Assembly: GCF_001642475.1 (NCBI RefSeq)
Contig: NW_019173948.1
Coordinates: 336,726-400,725 of the forward strand
Length of the DNA: 64,000 nt
Direction of reading: 5' to 3'
Source of the DNA: Fonsecaea monophora
Lineage: Eukaryota; Ascomycota; Eurotiomycetes; Chaetothyriales; Herpotrichiellaceae
Of the stretch, positions 1 to 12,628 are shown in pieces; within the stretch, counting starts at the first letter, position 1, and every line of letters begins with the position of its first letter. The position numbers and the translations under genes were made by a program. The notes under the pieces were generated by a model that was given only the letters and a program-made list of their open reading frames with translations, was not told the origin of the DNA and searched no databases.

Positions 1-2230
1 CAGGACTCTCCTGTTTGGCCTCAGCGATCTCTTGAAGCAACCGCGTCAATCCAGGGCCGGGAGGCTCATATCGACGTTTGCCCATCACAGGTTGTTTTGG
101 TTTGGGTTGTGGAGAATCATATTTCTGGCCCGCAGCCGCTTCCTTCGAGAGATGCCCGAAAACCTTGCGATCACCAATTAACGGCGATGAAGGACGGACG
201 ACAGGTACGCGAGGAGGATTACTCGGACGAGCAGCTGGCTCATCAGCCCACTTGGGAGAGATAGCCTCGTTGCTCGTGATGACTGAAGAAGGTTGAGCAG
301 CTGATTCGTCAGCCCACTTGGAAAAGACAGTCTTGTTGCTCGTGACAACTGAAGAAGGACGAGCAGCTGGCTCATCGGCCCACTTGGAAAAGACAGTCTT
401 GTTGCTCGTGACAACTGAAGAAGGACGAGCAGCTGGCTTCGCAGTGGGAGGCGGCTTGCTGGTTTCTTTGCTGATAGTTGAAGAGACTTGCGATATGTTG
501 GAGTTGTTTATTGCCAGAGGCTCGCGAGGGGCGAACGGATTGTCAGGACGGCTGGCAAGAGGCGCAATAGCTGTAACAGAGGACGGGACAGTCAAAGTCG
601 GCAAGGACCGCTGAGTGACTGGAACAGCATTGGGCGACGGCTTAGAAGGTAGAAGATCACCGACAAGGTTGGCAGTGGTATTGCTGAATTGTTCTATAAT
701 GACCTTCTTGAGAGCGAACAACTCCGACTCGTGAACGTAGCGATGACCATGGACGATGACAACTTTAGCAGCTTGGGCTGGAAGCACCTGGCTGCTGACC
801 TTGTCAGGGATAGGTGAGTCCAAGAGACTCCCACTGTCAGATAGTGGACTGGCCTGCAGGGCACTACCTGCGCTATGCACTGTTGCCACGGGAAGAGCGC
901 CGGACAAAGTAGCATTTTCGATACCAAGGCCAATCAGATCATCGGTGACTGCTTGAATTCCAGTTGAAGACTTTTCATTTGTGGCTGAGGCCGAAAAGCC
1001 AGAAAGGGCCGCGGAGCTCGGAGTACCATCTGTATGAGTCGAGACATTGCCTGGAGCCAGAGAATTGGCCCTAGAGAAGGAGAGTTCACTGACCGGAACT
1101 CGACGAATAGAGGGGTCATGAAGATATCCATCGGAAATCTGTTCGGGGTGAACAGGAGGCATGGTCGAGGGTGCTGCCAAGGTCCCTTGAACTGCATTTG
1201 TGGCAGAAGTTGACATCCCAGGAGCTGCCTCCTGTGTCTCATGCAACCAGGTTGTCAATTTGCCTTTGATAGACGACATGAACTGTGACGGGTCTTCCAC
1301 CAGGTTGAAGCTGTAAGGCTTGGCTGGCAGAGTAAGAGCACGTCGCTTGAGATCAGCTGCATTGACAGCGACGGCAGGGGCTGCGGGCATGGCAGACACC
1401 TTGGTCGCACCCATTTTGGTAGCTGGTTCATCGAGCTGCATAGCCCGCGCCTTAGATGCCGTGCCTTCGAGAGCTGGCGGAGGCAAGGGTCCTACCTGCG
1501 CCCCTTTACCGAGTTCCCAAAACCCTGAGTCCTTGGGCACAGCAGGAACTGGACGCGCACTTAGGATTGATTGAGTCAAAGACCTTGTCCAGGTTAACCA
1601 TGAAGTAAGGGAGCATTAGATATAGTACTCACGCTGCCGCAGGGCGGGCATGAAGAGAAGCAACTCTCTTCCCGGCTCGTCGATTGCCACCATACTCGTT
1701 GTATGTATCTGCGAGGCTAAGCTTATGCCCTAGACGTGCCTCCTCTTCTTTCTTCTGTTCCTCCAAGGCATGACGATGTTTATTGCCATTGCTGATTTGT
1801 TTTTGGTTGAAAAGAACGTCAACGGCTTCGTCGCTCTGTCCGAACGCTAGAAAAACATCAGACCATGGACATTGAATATCAGCAAGCTTCCTCACTCTGC
1901 CACTTGGTCGTTGGCGCTTTGTGAGCGCTAGCAATTCGAGCTGCTTCAGTACCTTCGATGTTGCATTCTGGTGTGATAGAGAGCGTAGTAAATAGACGGG
2001 GACGGTTGGGGTAGTCGCTCGTCTTGATCGCGTCTGCGTTTTTCTCGCACAGATCCATCTGGAAAATCAGTTCAGTTAGAATGCTTTGGCAGTGTGCTTC
2101 AAGATTAACCTACCCGCTGAATCATTTTCAAATGATGGTCCTTCTGGGTGTTTGGGGACATCGGTGGTAAAGCTTCCTCCTCGGATTCATCATGCTCGCT
2201 CTTTACGTAGCGACGTGATACTCGCGGCAT
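1..2230 (-). CDS. Hypothetical low-complexity protein with 22-residue tandem repeats (3' end outside window)
   Basis: I do not recognise the family. Reading leftward, the best model has exons 2230-2114, 2058-1953, 1846-1633 and 1559 to beyond base 1, with GT-AG introns that keep frame; about 665 codons are visible. The ATG at 2230 begins MPRVSRRYVKSEHDESEEE. An upstream in-frame TTG at 2290 is not used as the start. Exon 3 encodes a charged helical stretch (HALEEQKKEEEARLGHK). Exon 4 is Ser/Pro/Ala-rich with one more ordered patch near 665-770 (VVIVHGHRYVHESELFALKK). It also carries three 22-residue repeats with core SNKTVFSKWADEPAA at 232-429. No signal peptide or membrane segment is visible, so a nuclear or cytosolic scaffold-like protein is only a guess. 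The frame stays open to the window edge. Confidence 0.6.
232..429 (-). repeat. Three tandem 66-bp coding repeats (22 aa each)
   Basis: Units lie at 232-297, 298-363 and 364-429. The second and third differ at only a few bases; the first is more diverged. The length keeps frame, and each unit encodes a peptide around VVTSNKTVFSKWADEP in the minus-strand protein. Confidence 0.85.
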
Positions 2231-4694
2231 GTTGAGCCTCAAAAGGTCCTTAAAGGACTTGATCTGACTGCTTCGCAGGGAAATGAGCAAGTAGACTGTC
2301 CAAGGTCATTTGAAAAGGGTTAGCCAGCGGGATTTGAGTATACTGCTACTAAGAGACAGAACTAACCCACAAAACTTTGATCCGTGCCCCCGTCCCCTCA
2401 AGTCAGGGATGCCGGAGGGCAAGGGTAAGGATTACTGGATGGGATGCAGGATAGAACAAAGCTCTCGAGGGCCAATCAAGGGGAGGTAGATGAAGAAGAG
2501 GATACGGGAGAGGGTGAGGTGGTAGGGAGGGAGAAGGAAGCGAGCGCAGGGGGGAATTTCAAGATCAATTTCAAGATACAAAGTGTGAAGAGCTTGGCAA
2601 ATAGTGACAGATTGATTTCAATGGGTTCCGGAATCCTGGACGAGGGGAAGCGAGGAGAAAACAACGAAACCGCGTGGTATGGTGGTGGAAAATTGTTGTC
2701 AACGGGCGCGGGCGCAGATGTATGCGCGGCGGAAGCAGCGCCAGCGATAGAGATAGCCAAGGACTCAACCACGACAAACAACTCTGCACTGAAGACGGCT
2801 TCACAACAGACGGCCGAGGAGATAGCAGCAAACATTTATTGTGAACAGTGGCGAGAGAGCAAGCCAGAGCGAGCGATCAAGGCTCTGGTATAGTTGTGAG
2901 CGGCGAGGCGTGGGTACTTCAGAACGACAAGGCATCTTGCAGTCGCATGCTTTCACCCGGTATGAAAACAATCTCTTTGTGTCTGTCTGGACAATCATTT
3001 GACAAGGGTTGTCGATGTTGCAGGACGATAGATTGACCTGATCTCAATTGCATCTCCAAGCTCAAGCCCCCAAGCCTGCACGGGGCGAGAGGTTGCCCCG
3101 GCCTCCAAAGACAGAGTCCTGAGGTTATCATGCTGAAGAAAAGTCCCAACACACAACGACACCGTCAAACATCAGTTATCCTGATCAAATCACGTTCGCC
3201 CTTCTCTTTTTATGTGTAGCACGCAACACAAGGAGGACCAAGTCCACGACCTGTTCACCCACCGTATCATTGAGAGCACTTCCACCACTCGCGGGCTGCT
3301 CTCTACCAGAAATGACTGCTCCTCAAAGAACCCACCATACCTCAGTTGAACCCAAACAAGTCTCATATCAGCGCACAATCTGACCGTTGGACAATGCAGT
3401 GAAGATGGCGGAATTCCACACAGACAAAAATGCATCGTGTCGAGAAAACAGTCGGGGGAAAGGAAAATGGCAAGCGTTGCGCCGGGCGTCCAGCGAGTCA
3501 CCAGGGGTTCTGGACCCTTTGTGATGCTTTGATGAGTGGTGGAGTCAATAGCTTCGATGAATCCGAACCCCCGGCCATTTTTAGCAACTGGTCAGCCTCA
3601 AGATTGATGGGGAGGGCGGAATTTGGTTAGCATCCGGACCAGTGGATCACCAAACGAGATACGACTCCGTACGAGAACGAGATATCAAGAAGACGGAGAT
3701 CATACGAGCAGTCAGCTCGATATTGTTATCTGGACGGACTGTCGTGTATTCTGAGCGCTGATCAGGAACATCCTGTGCACCTCATACCAATGTGTTCCCG
3801 CAAAGTGGCTATATGTTCTGCCGGGTCTCAGGAACAACTGTTCAGATACTTTCCAGCCAAGATACCCCGGACAATGCTTGCCGGTGGGAGAAACATCTGG
3901 GGACTCTATGATTGGAGCGACAAGTAGCCAGAACCAGAGTCTGTATTACTTCCTGCGCATCCCATTTGTCATCGGCTCCATGTCCCCTCGATGTCCAAAC
4001 ACTTCTGGGCGCAGTGTGTGCTCTGTAGGTACTCACCGCTTTTGCAATCACACGCAAAATGAGCAAAGATGCATGCGAGGCATGGTACTTTGCCATGGGT
4101 GGGAAGGATTAGTCGCTGTTGAGAACTCCACCGGATCCCCAAATTGGTCTAGAGGGTCACAATGCGGAGACCGAAGCTGCAACTTGGCTGGGCTCAACGC
4201 TTAAAGGGCCCTGGTTGCCGTAGCCCAAATCCCCCCATCTCCCCCAATCCCGCCGCCTAGTGGCCGTGGAATGGCCATTGACAGCCCCCGGAGCCACTGG
4301 ACCGCCATTAGCGAACCCTCTCCATTGAACGCCGAATGAATGAGATAACTTGACGAGCTGTGCTTCATAAGGCCAACATCATCTCCCCCCCGGACCTAGC
4401 TATATTCCTTTCCCTGCTGTCTGTTATTTTGGCTTCCCTTCGTACACCGACGAACCCGCCTCCTCTTACATATCACCAACACCCGACAGTGACCGCTATT
4501 TCACTCCCGCTTCACCGATATTTTGTGTAGTCCCCCCGCCCTTCAAGAATCATTCCACACCTTCACTTCAGCATATGAACCCTCCTCAGGACTACATCGA
4601 TCACAACATCTTCCACACGATTCATTAACATCCTCAACCACCCAGCATCTCCCTATACCTGTCAAAGCTATAATCTACAATCCTATCAATCACC
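2231..4694. other. Divergent intergenic region, no supported gene
   Basis: About 2.4 kb between the divergent unknown gene and the SAP-domain gene. Short open frames exist on both strands (for example 2444-2893) but none has a recognisable product, splice support or conserved motif. The last few hundred bases before 4695 are C/T-rich, as expected for a fungal promoter and leader. Confidence 0.5.
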
Positions 4695-5577
4695 ATGGCC
4701 GCCCCCCGAGCATCCTCATTCAAAGCCCTGCGCAACCTCCAGCGTACATCCGCTACGACCCCTGCCAAACGGAGTCTTCACATTACTGGTGTCCATGCTT
4801 CTCCAAGACCCATTGATCCCAACCATAAGAGCACCTATGTGCCATGGTCTCTGCAGGACCTTCGTCAGGAGTGCCAAAAACGAACCCTTTCAGCTTCTGG
4901 CACCAAGCACGAGCTCATTGATCGACTGGCTGGTCACGACAGTTTGCAGGCGAGAGCATTCTCCATTGCTATGAAACGGATTGCCGTCGAACAGACGAAG
5001 AAACCAGTCTCAGGGTATGTTCCCTCGCATTCTTAATCCAAATGATAGAATTGTAACTGACCGCATCATCAGTCCCTCGGAAACTGCCCCCCAACGACAC
5101 TTCAATACCTCCCGCTCACTCAAGGCCGTGGGTGACACATCCACCATCGACTTTGCTTACCTCCCCAAGCTACACGAAGAATCTTGGAGACCCAGCCCTC
5201 CGTCAATCCGTGTTCCTATCCTACCTTACATCCAATCCGAGCAGGCCGAAGCCATCTTGGAGAGGCACCCGGAACTTGACGCTGCTGCTGGAGGGTATCA
5301 AGATACTCAAGGTTATGAGACGATTATGAAGCCACAAATCTTCAGCGTGGGGGATGTCGCTGGCGGACCGGCAAGTGCCATGAGTGATGTGCACGATGGC
5401 CATCATCCCACTGAATTGTCGGTGGAGATGCTCACAGCTCTCACGGAGACGGTGGGCAAGAGTGCTCGCCAATTTGTGGACATGGTCAAAGATAAGGACC
5501 AGGCGACGATCCGCAAGATCTGGACTGGGTTCCTTGACGATCTCTTCGGTCAACAGGGCAAGACAGCCAAGCCATAA
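4695..5577 (+). CDS. SAP-domain mitochondrial protein (Aim34-like)
   Basis: Exons 4695-5014 and 5073-5577, 274 aa. The intron has donor GTATGT, a TAACTGAC branch region and acceptor CATCAG. The N-terminus (MAAPRASSFKALRNLQRTSA) is basic, hydroxylated and acid-free, like a mitochondrial presequence. Residues about 51-80 (WSLQDLRQECQKR, then GTKHELIDRL) form a SAP helix-turn-helix motif, usually linked to nucleic-acid binding. The rest is hydrophilic and ends in a helical region (LTETVGKSARQFVDMVKD). A presequence plus one SAP motif matches the yeast Aim34 type of poorly characterised mitochondrial protein. That assignment rests on architecture only, and the biochemical role is unknown. Confidence 0.75.
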
Positions 5578-6787
5578 CCAGGTTCGGGTGTTGAAGCAAT
5601 GGACAATCCCGTTGCAACTGTCATGATAGCGTTGTAGCACGAGCGCCGTGTGCCCCTTTCCCTCCTTTTGTGACCTATACCATATTATCTGTTGTCGGTC
5701 GGGGGTGACGATGTATATTTTCTTTTAATTAAAGCGCTCAGCGCGTCTTTCCTCATATTGGAGATGTTTGTCGTCTGCCATTTGTTGTCTTTGGCGGTGG
5801 CAGTGCAAGCGGCCGGGTGTTTCTGACGCGACTCCACATAACCCAGATGACTAGAGATGATACCCGCTCTTCGACTCCACAAAGCCCTCTTCCAGCTCAT
5901 GCTTCCGGCCATTCCATTCTGTTGCCCCCCTTTCGCAGGCACTCGAGCCTCGCTTTGCACCCTTCTTGGGCCCGTGTGTCCAATTGAACCCGCGAACTGC
6001 TCTACCAGTAGGCCCTGAAATGTCTGACCTACCGAGTACTCTTGTAGCGAGGCATCAGATCTTTAGGTAGAAAGATCTCGCTCTACCCCTGTCTGGGTGG
6101 CCTTGCTTCGGGAGCGGCCCAACACCAAACATCTGGCAATAATGAGGGACCAGCCCGTGGATTGTGCTTCTTGACCCAACCTACAAAGGGGTTGGGCCCA
6201 AGCCCGAGCCTTGACTGACGCCAAAAGTCCCCCTGCCACGGCACCATCTGGGTTCGAAGCGCATTCTTAGGGACCAATGGAGTGAGCACGAAAAGGATCG
6301 TCAGGTACGCGAACTGGTCCCTCTGCTCCATACGGGGGTTTTTGCCCCCTAGATGACGACCCGCTCCCGCATGCACTGATGCACTGATGCACTTGGCATG
6401 GCGACGCAGTGGCTTCAAGAGTTATGTGGTGGGCACCATTGAGTTCAACCTCTTGGAAGAACTTCAAAGAGACATGCCTTTTTCAGATTCTCATTCTCTC
6501 TTTCTTGCCAGTATCCTTTACTCCCCCAGTATTATAGCTGTGCTTCTGTCCCCGAGCTGGATTGTGGGATCTCTTGACTGAGAATTCCTCGAGCTCTGTC
6601 TGTGGCCATCACTGTATTGTCTATCGCACTTCTTCCATTCCTCGATTGAACTTGGGCAGGATACCAGATCGAGGCTACAACTTTTTACAATCGCTTTATT
6701 TGGACAGGCTCCTCTTCGGCTCGAAACGACATACGTCCGACATACACCAATGGAGTGATTTTGTTTTTCGCACGACACAGATAAACC
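5578..6787 (+). other. Intergenic region: terminator of SAP gene and promoter of aspartic protease
   Basis: About 1.2 kb with no supported coding. An 8-bp unit GCACTGAT is repeated nearly three times around 6373-6392. The leader just before 6788 is T/C-rich. Confidence 0.45.
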
Positions 6788-8399
6788 ATGCATCGTCGTT
6801 GGTTATCCGTGCCCTTGCTGTCCAGCTGTGTCTCTGCATTCTATCCCTACCATACTGGCGATGGAGGTCATGAAAACAACAAGAGGTTCATTCCTTTGGG
6901 CATTGAGCCTGTGCACGAAGGGGACTCAGTTCCGGTGACCATCGACATCAAGAAGGCTATGGTGAGTACAAGACTCGGCAGCGCGCGATCTGGAAGCTGT
7001 CTAATCCAGATGATAGGTGAAACGGAACAATCTATTCCCCGTCCTCAACTCGTCTGCCCCCGACGTCCCTAATGCTATGGCCATTAGCCAAGACGGCTCC
7101 GACTACACCTACTTCTCTACCATGAAATTTGGGTCCAAGGGTCAAGAGATGTACATGTTGATTGATAGCGGTTCAGCTAATACCTGGGTTATGGGCACAA
7201 ATTGCAAGTCGAATGCATGTCAAATACATAATACATACGGCAGTGAAGATTCGACCACCCTCGAGACAACCACTCAAACATGGAGCATGACCTATGGCAC
7301 TGGAGAAGTTGAAGGGGTGGTGGTCAAAGACACGGTGCAGTTGGCCAACTATTCGATAGAGCTGGGCTTCGGCCTCGCATCTTCAGCGTCGGATGATTTC
7401 AATAACTATCCCATGGACGGTATTCTGGGACTTGGACGACCCGCCTCAGACGCATTGGGTTCACCAACAGTCATGCAGGTATTGGATGATAAAGGCCATT
7501 TGTCGTCAAATATCCTGGGCATCCACCTACAACGAAGCTCTGACGGGACCAATGATGGACAAATCACCTTTGGAGGGATCGACTCGTCCAGATTCAATGG
7601 CAAACTGTCATATTCCAAAACAATTAACAGCAACAGCTGGCAGATCAACGCGGACGATGCAGGCGTGGACGGCAAGTCGGTGCGCTTCAAATCCAAAACC
7701 GCCATGATTGACACCGGGACATCGTACATCCTGCTGCCTCCCGACGACGCTGAAGCATTGCATGAACTCATCCCTGGCAGTGATGCAAGCGGTGAAACCT
7801 TCACGATACCTTGTTCCTCTTCAGCCAATGTCTATTTCACCATCTCCGGCGTGAAATACTCGGTATCCCCCAAAGACTATGTCGGCAAGCCAACCGGCAG
7901 CAGTGGGAGCTGTCAGAGTAACATAATCGGGCACCAGGCGTTTGGGCCGGACGATTGGATTCTAGGGGATGTGTTTCTCAAGAACGTCTACACAGTCTTG
8001 GACTTTGACAATGCGAGGGTCGGGTTCGGCACGAAATCAGGAGCGGGTTCTGCCGGTGACAACACTGCCACCACCTCTGGCTCGACCTTGTCGGCAACAA
8101 GCAGCGCTCGCTCGTCAAGTGCTTCTGCATCGGCCTCGGGCTCCGGCCCAGCATCGAAATCCCAGACGACAATTTCAACCTCGATAACGTCAAAACCGAG
8201 CACGCTGGCTTCTACAGTCGGTGGTGGAGCTCCGTCCGCGTCGTCCACAGGAGCAAGCGACAGCAGCCCCTTCGGAGAATCCAGCGGCTCAGGTTCTTCT
8301 TCCTCTTCTTCATCATCAACCTACACCGCGGCGGACTCCAGAGCCAACCTTCTATTGCCGCTAATCGCATTCGCATTCATTGCAGGATTAATTCTATGA
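6788..8399 (+). CDS. GPI-anchored aspartic protease (pepsin family A1, yapsin/OpsB-like)
   Basis: Exons 6788-6961 and 7017-8399, 518 aa. The intron starts GTGAGT and ends GATAG. A signal peptide (about residues 1-17) precedes a propeptide ending at a Lys-Arg pair at residues 60-61, a likely Kex2 processing site encoded by the first codons of exon 2. The catalytic aspartates are D108 in LIDSGSANTW and D290 in AMIDTGTSY. The flap tyrosine is in MTYGTG (about residue 151). The catalytic domain ends near residue 398 at VGFGTK. A Ser/Thr/Gly-rich stalk of about 100 residues and a hydrophobic C-terminus (LLLPLIAFAFIAGLIL) indicate a GPI anchor at the plasma membrane or wall. The family cleaves proteins, often at basic sites. 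Motif 1 is DSG rather than the more usual DTG, a known and tolerated variant. Confidence 0.92.
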
Positions 8400-9052
8400 T
8401 GAAAGATCCTCCTCTGAACAACAGACATCTTTTTATTGTGTGGGTTTTTTAATGCTGGCCCATGTCGTGCTCCAGGTTTGATGTTTGATATGTGAAAGAG
8501 AATGGGAGAAGGATCTCAGCGAGAGAGAGAGAGGGGGGGGGGAGAACACGAGAGAGAAAGGAACCAATAACCAGGAACACGAACGAATACACGCCGACTT
8601 TTTGCGGCGCATCTATCATCAGCATTCATTGGGAAAACCCCAGGGAGAAGAGACCCGATTGTGTGTCCTACTTACTACCCTCACTCAGCATTGTACAGCA
8701 GTTTTAGTGTTAATTGTTTAGTTTCTAGAGCTTTTGAAGCGAAAAGACAGGCTACCAGTCCTGCAGAAGAAGGAAAATCCAAAATGATGGTTTTTCTCTT
8801 GTCCAACGAGTTTTGCTCTCTCCAAGTTTTCTCTCAAATAATCTGGTGATAGAGACGCAATGAAGGGATCAAGTTGCTAGATCCGCAAGGACACTATCAC
8901 ACAAGAGCAGAATTTCCTGAGCCGACTGTTTATCGGTGCCCTGTCTCACAGAGATGAATCTCACCTGCTCCGAGCCAGATTTAGTCGTCTCGAGCATTTT
9001 CAGGTACACGAACAGGGCACCACTCACAGCGAATTTGCCCCTTCTGATTAGC
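8400..9052. other. Convergent 3' region with purine-rich microsatellite
   Basis: Region between the stop codons of the protease (+) and the SDR (-). It holds a GA/G-rich tract at about 8517-8562. No coding is supported. Confidence 0.5.
8517..8562. repeat. GA/G-rich simple repeat
   Basis: A run of GAGA dinucleotides followed by ten or so consecutive G and then more GA, just downstream of the protease stop codon. Confidence 0.8.
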
Positions 9053-9994
9053 TCAAGCGGCGGACATGCCTTTGTCGACCCTCAACTCGGCGCCATTCAC
9101 GCCAGGGCCGCCGGCCAAGTACAGAATCGCCCTCGCCATATCTTCCGGCGCACAGTTCCCCACAGAAATCGCCATTACCGGCATCACGGTATCCAGGCCG
9201 ACCTTGTCTGGAACAGAATTACTGTTCTTCATGATTTCCGTGGTCACGCCGCCGGGAAGCAGTACGTTGCATTGAATCCCCTCCTTGGCGTACATCCAGG
9301 CTGTGTTGCGTGAGAGCCCAAGCAGGGCGTGCTTGGAGGTTGTGTATGCGACTCCGGCGACGCCGCCCCTGATCGAAGCCACGGACCCGACGTTGACAAT
9401 GCGGCCCTTCTGTTCTTCGTTCGTCTTGGTCAGGAAGTGGTTGATGCAGGCGCGCATCGTGTTGAAGGGTCCGTTGACGTTTATGTTCATGACACGATTC
9501 CACATCTCGTTAGACACATCGCCGACTCGTTCTAGACAAAGGAGGCCAAGTGTATTAGTTGTCCAGCAGAAACTGGACCACAGGGGCAAACTCTGTTTGA
9601 GAAGGGTGAGCCTCTCTTACCAAACTGGTCCATGATCCCGGCAACGTTGACTAGGACGTCGATAGTGGACCATTTGTCCAGTACCTGCTTAATTGCTGCA
9701 TTCACAGAGTCTTCCGAAGAGACGTCACATTTGATTTTGAGCTGTTGTGCGTCGGATGAGGCTGCGGCGTCTGCAATGTCTAGTGCTGCGACTTTCGCGC
9801 CGTGGTCCAGAAATAATTGAGCTGTTGCTGCGCCAATTCCATTCGATGCCCCAGTCAGGACGATGACCTGGTAAATCAAGAGTAGATCAGCATACATGCG
9901 GTATCGACACGTTCCTTGCGAAGGGAAATGGTGGTCATGCTTTCATCTTTGGGCACTGGAGCGGTTGGCGTACCTTGTCCTTGAAATCCCCCAT
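9053..9994 (-). CDS. Short-chain dehydrogenase/reductase (classical SDR)
   Basis: Exons 9994-9974, 9867-9621 and 9531-9053, 248 aa. The first exon encodes only seven residues (MGDFKDK). Both introns have GT-AG ends, and the second acceptor is TTTGTCTAG. The Rossmann glycine motif TGASNGIG is at residues 12-19. An acidic residue at the end of strand 2 (D37) suggests NAD(H) preference. D55 (CDV), NVAG (81-84, a variant of NNAG), S139, and Y152/K156 in YTTSK complete the classical catalytic set. The length is normal for the family. The substrate cannot be deduced, and neighbours give no pathway hint. It is likely cytosolic and is divergent to the amino-acid transporter. Confidence 0.92.
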
Positions 9995-10868
9995 TGTGAG
10001 AGGATTGGCAGTGGAAGGTATCGGTGAAGAAGTGCGTCCCAAGACGTTGTTTATGATGAGCACAGCACCTCTCCGTGCACTTTACAGGACGATCAAGTTG
10101 AATGCTCAATGGTATGTGGAACCTCGCCAGATCATTCTATCGTCTGCTTTACGTCTTCGCATTGACGATTAAGGTAGAGTTGATAAGCAATAGCTAAGCC
10201 AGCGAAGCTCAGCATATAGAAGTGGCTCGCCAATTCCGAATGGTCTGAGGTCCGATCAGCATTTCAGGCCCTTTGGGTTCGGAATCGGAAGTGGTTTGGG
10301 GGCCTTGATTGATGCGGGGTCATTATGCACAAGTTGTGACTCGTGAAGGCGAGCTGCATATGTTCCAATTCTCAGGAAGCTCGCAGTGAGAGGTAGGAAA
10401 TCTGCTGGGGAAGCAGGACCTTCATGGGTGAAGACTGCGCCCAAAGACCATGGTGGGCCGACGCCAAAGCTGCGAGGCGGGTTGAAGTGAAAGACTGAGC
10501 TGCTGGTATGTATCTTTTGGGAGACAACAACACGCTGCCAGGCCTGCTGCTAGACATGGCCTCTAAAGCACCGTGGACTGAAAACTGAGGATGCTAATAA
10601 CATGTAGAGAGTCGATCTTGTCAGTTGATCATGGCGACAACACGGGCCATATACACATTCCGGAAGTGTCATGGTCGTGTCTTAGTGCTCGTCCGTAGCG
10701 GCGGCGCAGACGGACATTGTTGCGCAATCGAGGCACGTGTTGGCTGAGCCTCAACTTGTATCGTGCATGCCTCGTAAACATCCCAAGGATGACAGTTTCA
10801 CCCTTCCAACAGAACTCTCGTCGATAAGTCGTTGGATTGGCCGGCAGACGAGATGAAATTGGTGCGAG
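9995..10868. other. Divergent promoter region (SDR / amino-acid transporter)
   Basis: About 870 bp between two divergent start codons. Short open frames are present but none shows coding features. Nothing else recognised. Confidence 0.5.
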
Positions 10869-12628
10869 ATGACCGCAGATGACGAAGATTCTAATGGATC
10901 TGTTCACAACCTCGCCAATGGCAAGATCGACGACTACAGGCATCTCCTTGGATCTGCAGAGGACACGCCGGCCTGGAGTGCAGAGTCTCCTACCGACTCA
11001 GTCAACAATGACACTCGACCCCCCTCGCTGAGGCAGTCTTCCCTCTCCCACCCTCGACCCGATGGCACTCCCCGAACGACGAACCGAGTGCGGTTCGACA
11101 TCGACGAGTCATCGAATACCCAAGCTCGAGAAGACTGGGTTGAAGAGGAGGATTACCTCACTTCTCCCTCCCAGCATGCTCCTCTATTGACAGACATCAC
11201 TCCCCCAACCGAGTCTCCCTTTCTCTCCGAATCCTTCCAGCCAGAAGACCACTTGCCCGATGCTAGGCCTAAGAGTGGAATGCGCAGTGCGTTTATGAAC
11301 ATGGCCAATTCGATCATTGGGGCGGGGATTATAGGCCAGCCGTATGCATTTCGGCAAGCTGGCATGACCATGGGAATAATACTGCTGGTATCGCTGACAG
11401 TCACGGTGGACTGGACGATTCGTCTGATCGTCATCAACAGCAAACTGTCGGGAGCGGATTCCTTTCAGGCGACCATGCAGCATTGCTTTGGGTCCAGTGG
11501 GTTGGTCGCCATTTCGGTTGCACAGTGGGCGTTCGCATTTGGCGGCATGATTGCTTTTTGTATAATTGTTGGAGACACCATCCCGCATGTTATCGAAGCG
11601 TTGATTCCCGGACTGAGGGATATCCCATTTCTATGGCTTCTGACCGACCGAAGAGCCGTCATAGTCCTTTTCATTCTGACTATCAGCTGGCCGTTGAGTC
11701 TTTATAGGGATATCGCAAAGGTGTCTCCCCCCCAATGCGCCCGCCGGGAATAAAGCTAACGGCCGCAGCTCGCAAAAGCATCTACACTGGCGTTGATCAG
11801 CATGATGATCATCATTGTGACGGTTGTCACACAGGGAGCCATAGTCGATTCGGAACTGCGGGGGAGTCTGAAAGGGCTGCTCTTCGTCAATGATGGATTT
11901 TTTCAGGCCGTTGGAGTGATTTCGTTTGGTACGGCCCCTGTACATGTGGTTACCCGCAGCTAATCTGTCTAGCTTTTGTCTGCCATCATAATTCCCTACT
12001 GATCTACGGCTCTCTCAAAACACCTACTCTAGACCGATTTTCCACTGTGACCCATTACAGCACCTTCATCTCCCTGATTGCCTGCCTAGTCATGGCTCTA
12101 GCAGGGTTTCTCACGTTTGGTGACAAGACCAAGGGCAACGTCTTGAACAATTTCCCGTCGCAGGGGCATGTGGTGGTTCAGATTGCCCGATTGTGTTTTG
12201 GGCTCAACATGCTCACCACCCTTCCCCTCGAGTGTTTTGTTTGCAGAGAAGTCATGAACAACTATTGGTTTCCAGAGGAGCCCTACCAACCCAACCGACA
12301 TTTGATCTTTAGCAGCGCCCTTGTGGTCAGTGCCATGGCCATCAGCTTGATCACGTGTGACCTGGGGGCCGTTTTCGAACTGATCGGGGCGACGAGTGCG
12401 TGTGCGCTGGCTTACATTCTACCGCCGTTGTGTTATATCAAGCTCAGCACTAGAAGCTGGAAGACGATACCAGCCGTGGCCTGCATTGTGTTTGGATTTG
12501 CGGTCATGGGTGTGAGTTTGGTGCTGGCCATGAAGAAGATGATCAAAAGTGGGTGTTCATTTGGTACCGTCAAGGTTCACATTGCTGACTAGATTTCCAC
12601 AGACGAGGGGGAGCCCCATCAGTGTTAG
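10869..12628 (+). CDS. Amino-acid/auxin permease family transporter (vacuolar AVT type)
   Basis: Exons 10869-11720, 11769-11928, 11973-12548 and probably 12603-12628, 537 aa. The hydrophilic N-terminus (about 135 aa, acidic and Ser-rich) is typical of fungal AVT proteins. The first membrane segment carries MANSIIGAGIIGQPYAFRQAG, the hallmark start of the Aa_trans fold, followed by about ten more hydrophobic segments. The family moves amino acids across the vacuolar membrane by proton exchange. The last intron (GTGGGT to TTCCACAG) gives a tail ending EGEPHQC. If it is retained, translation continues to a stop at 12592 instead. The direction of transport and preferred amino acid are not visible. 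Confidence 0.88.

Noticed and set aside
2444..2893. Plus-strand 149-codon open frame
   Set aside because: No motif, biased composition, overlaps open frames on the other strand and lies in a promoter region.
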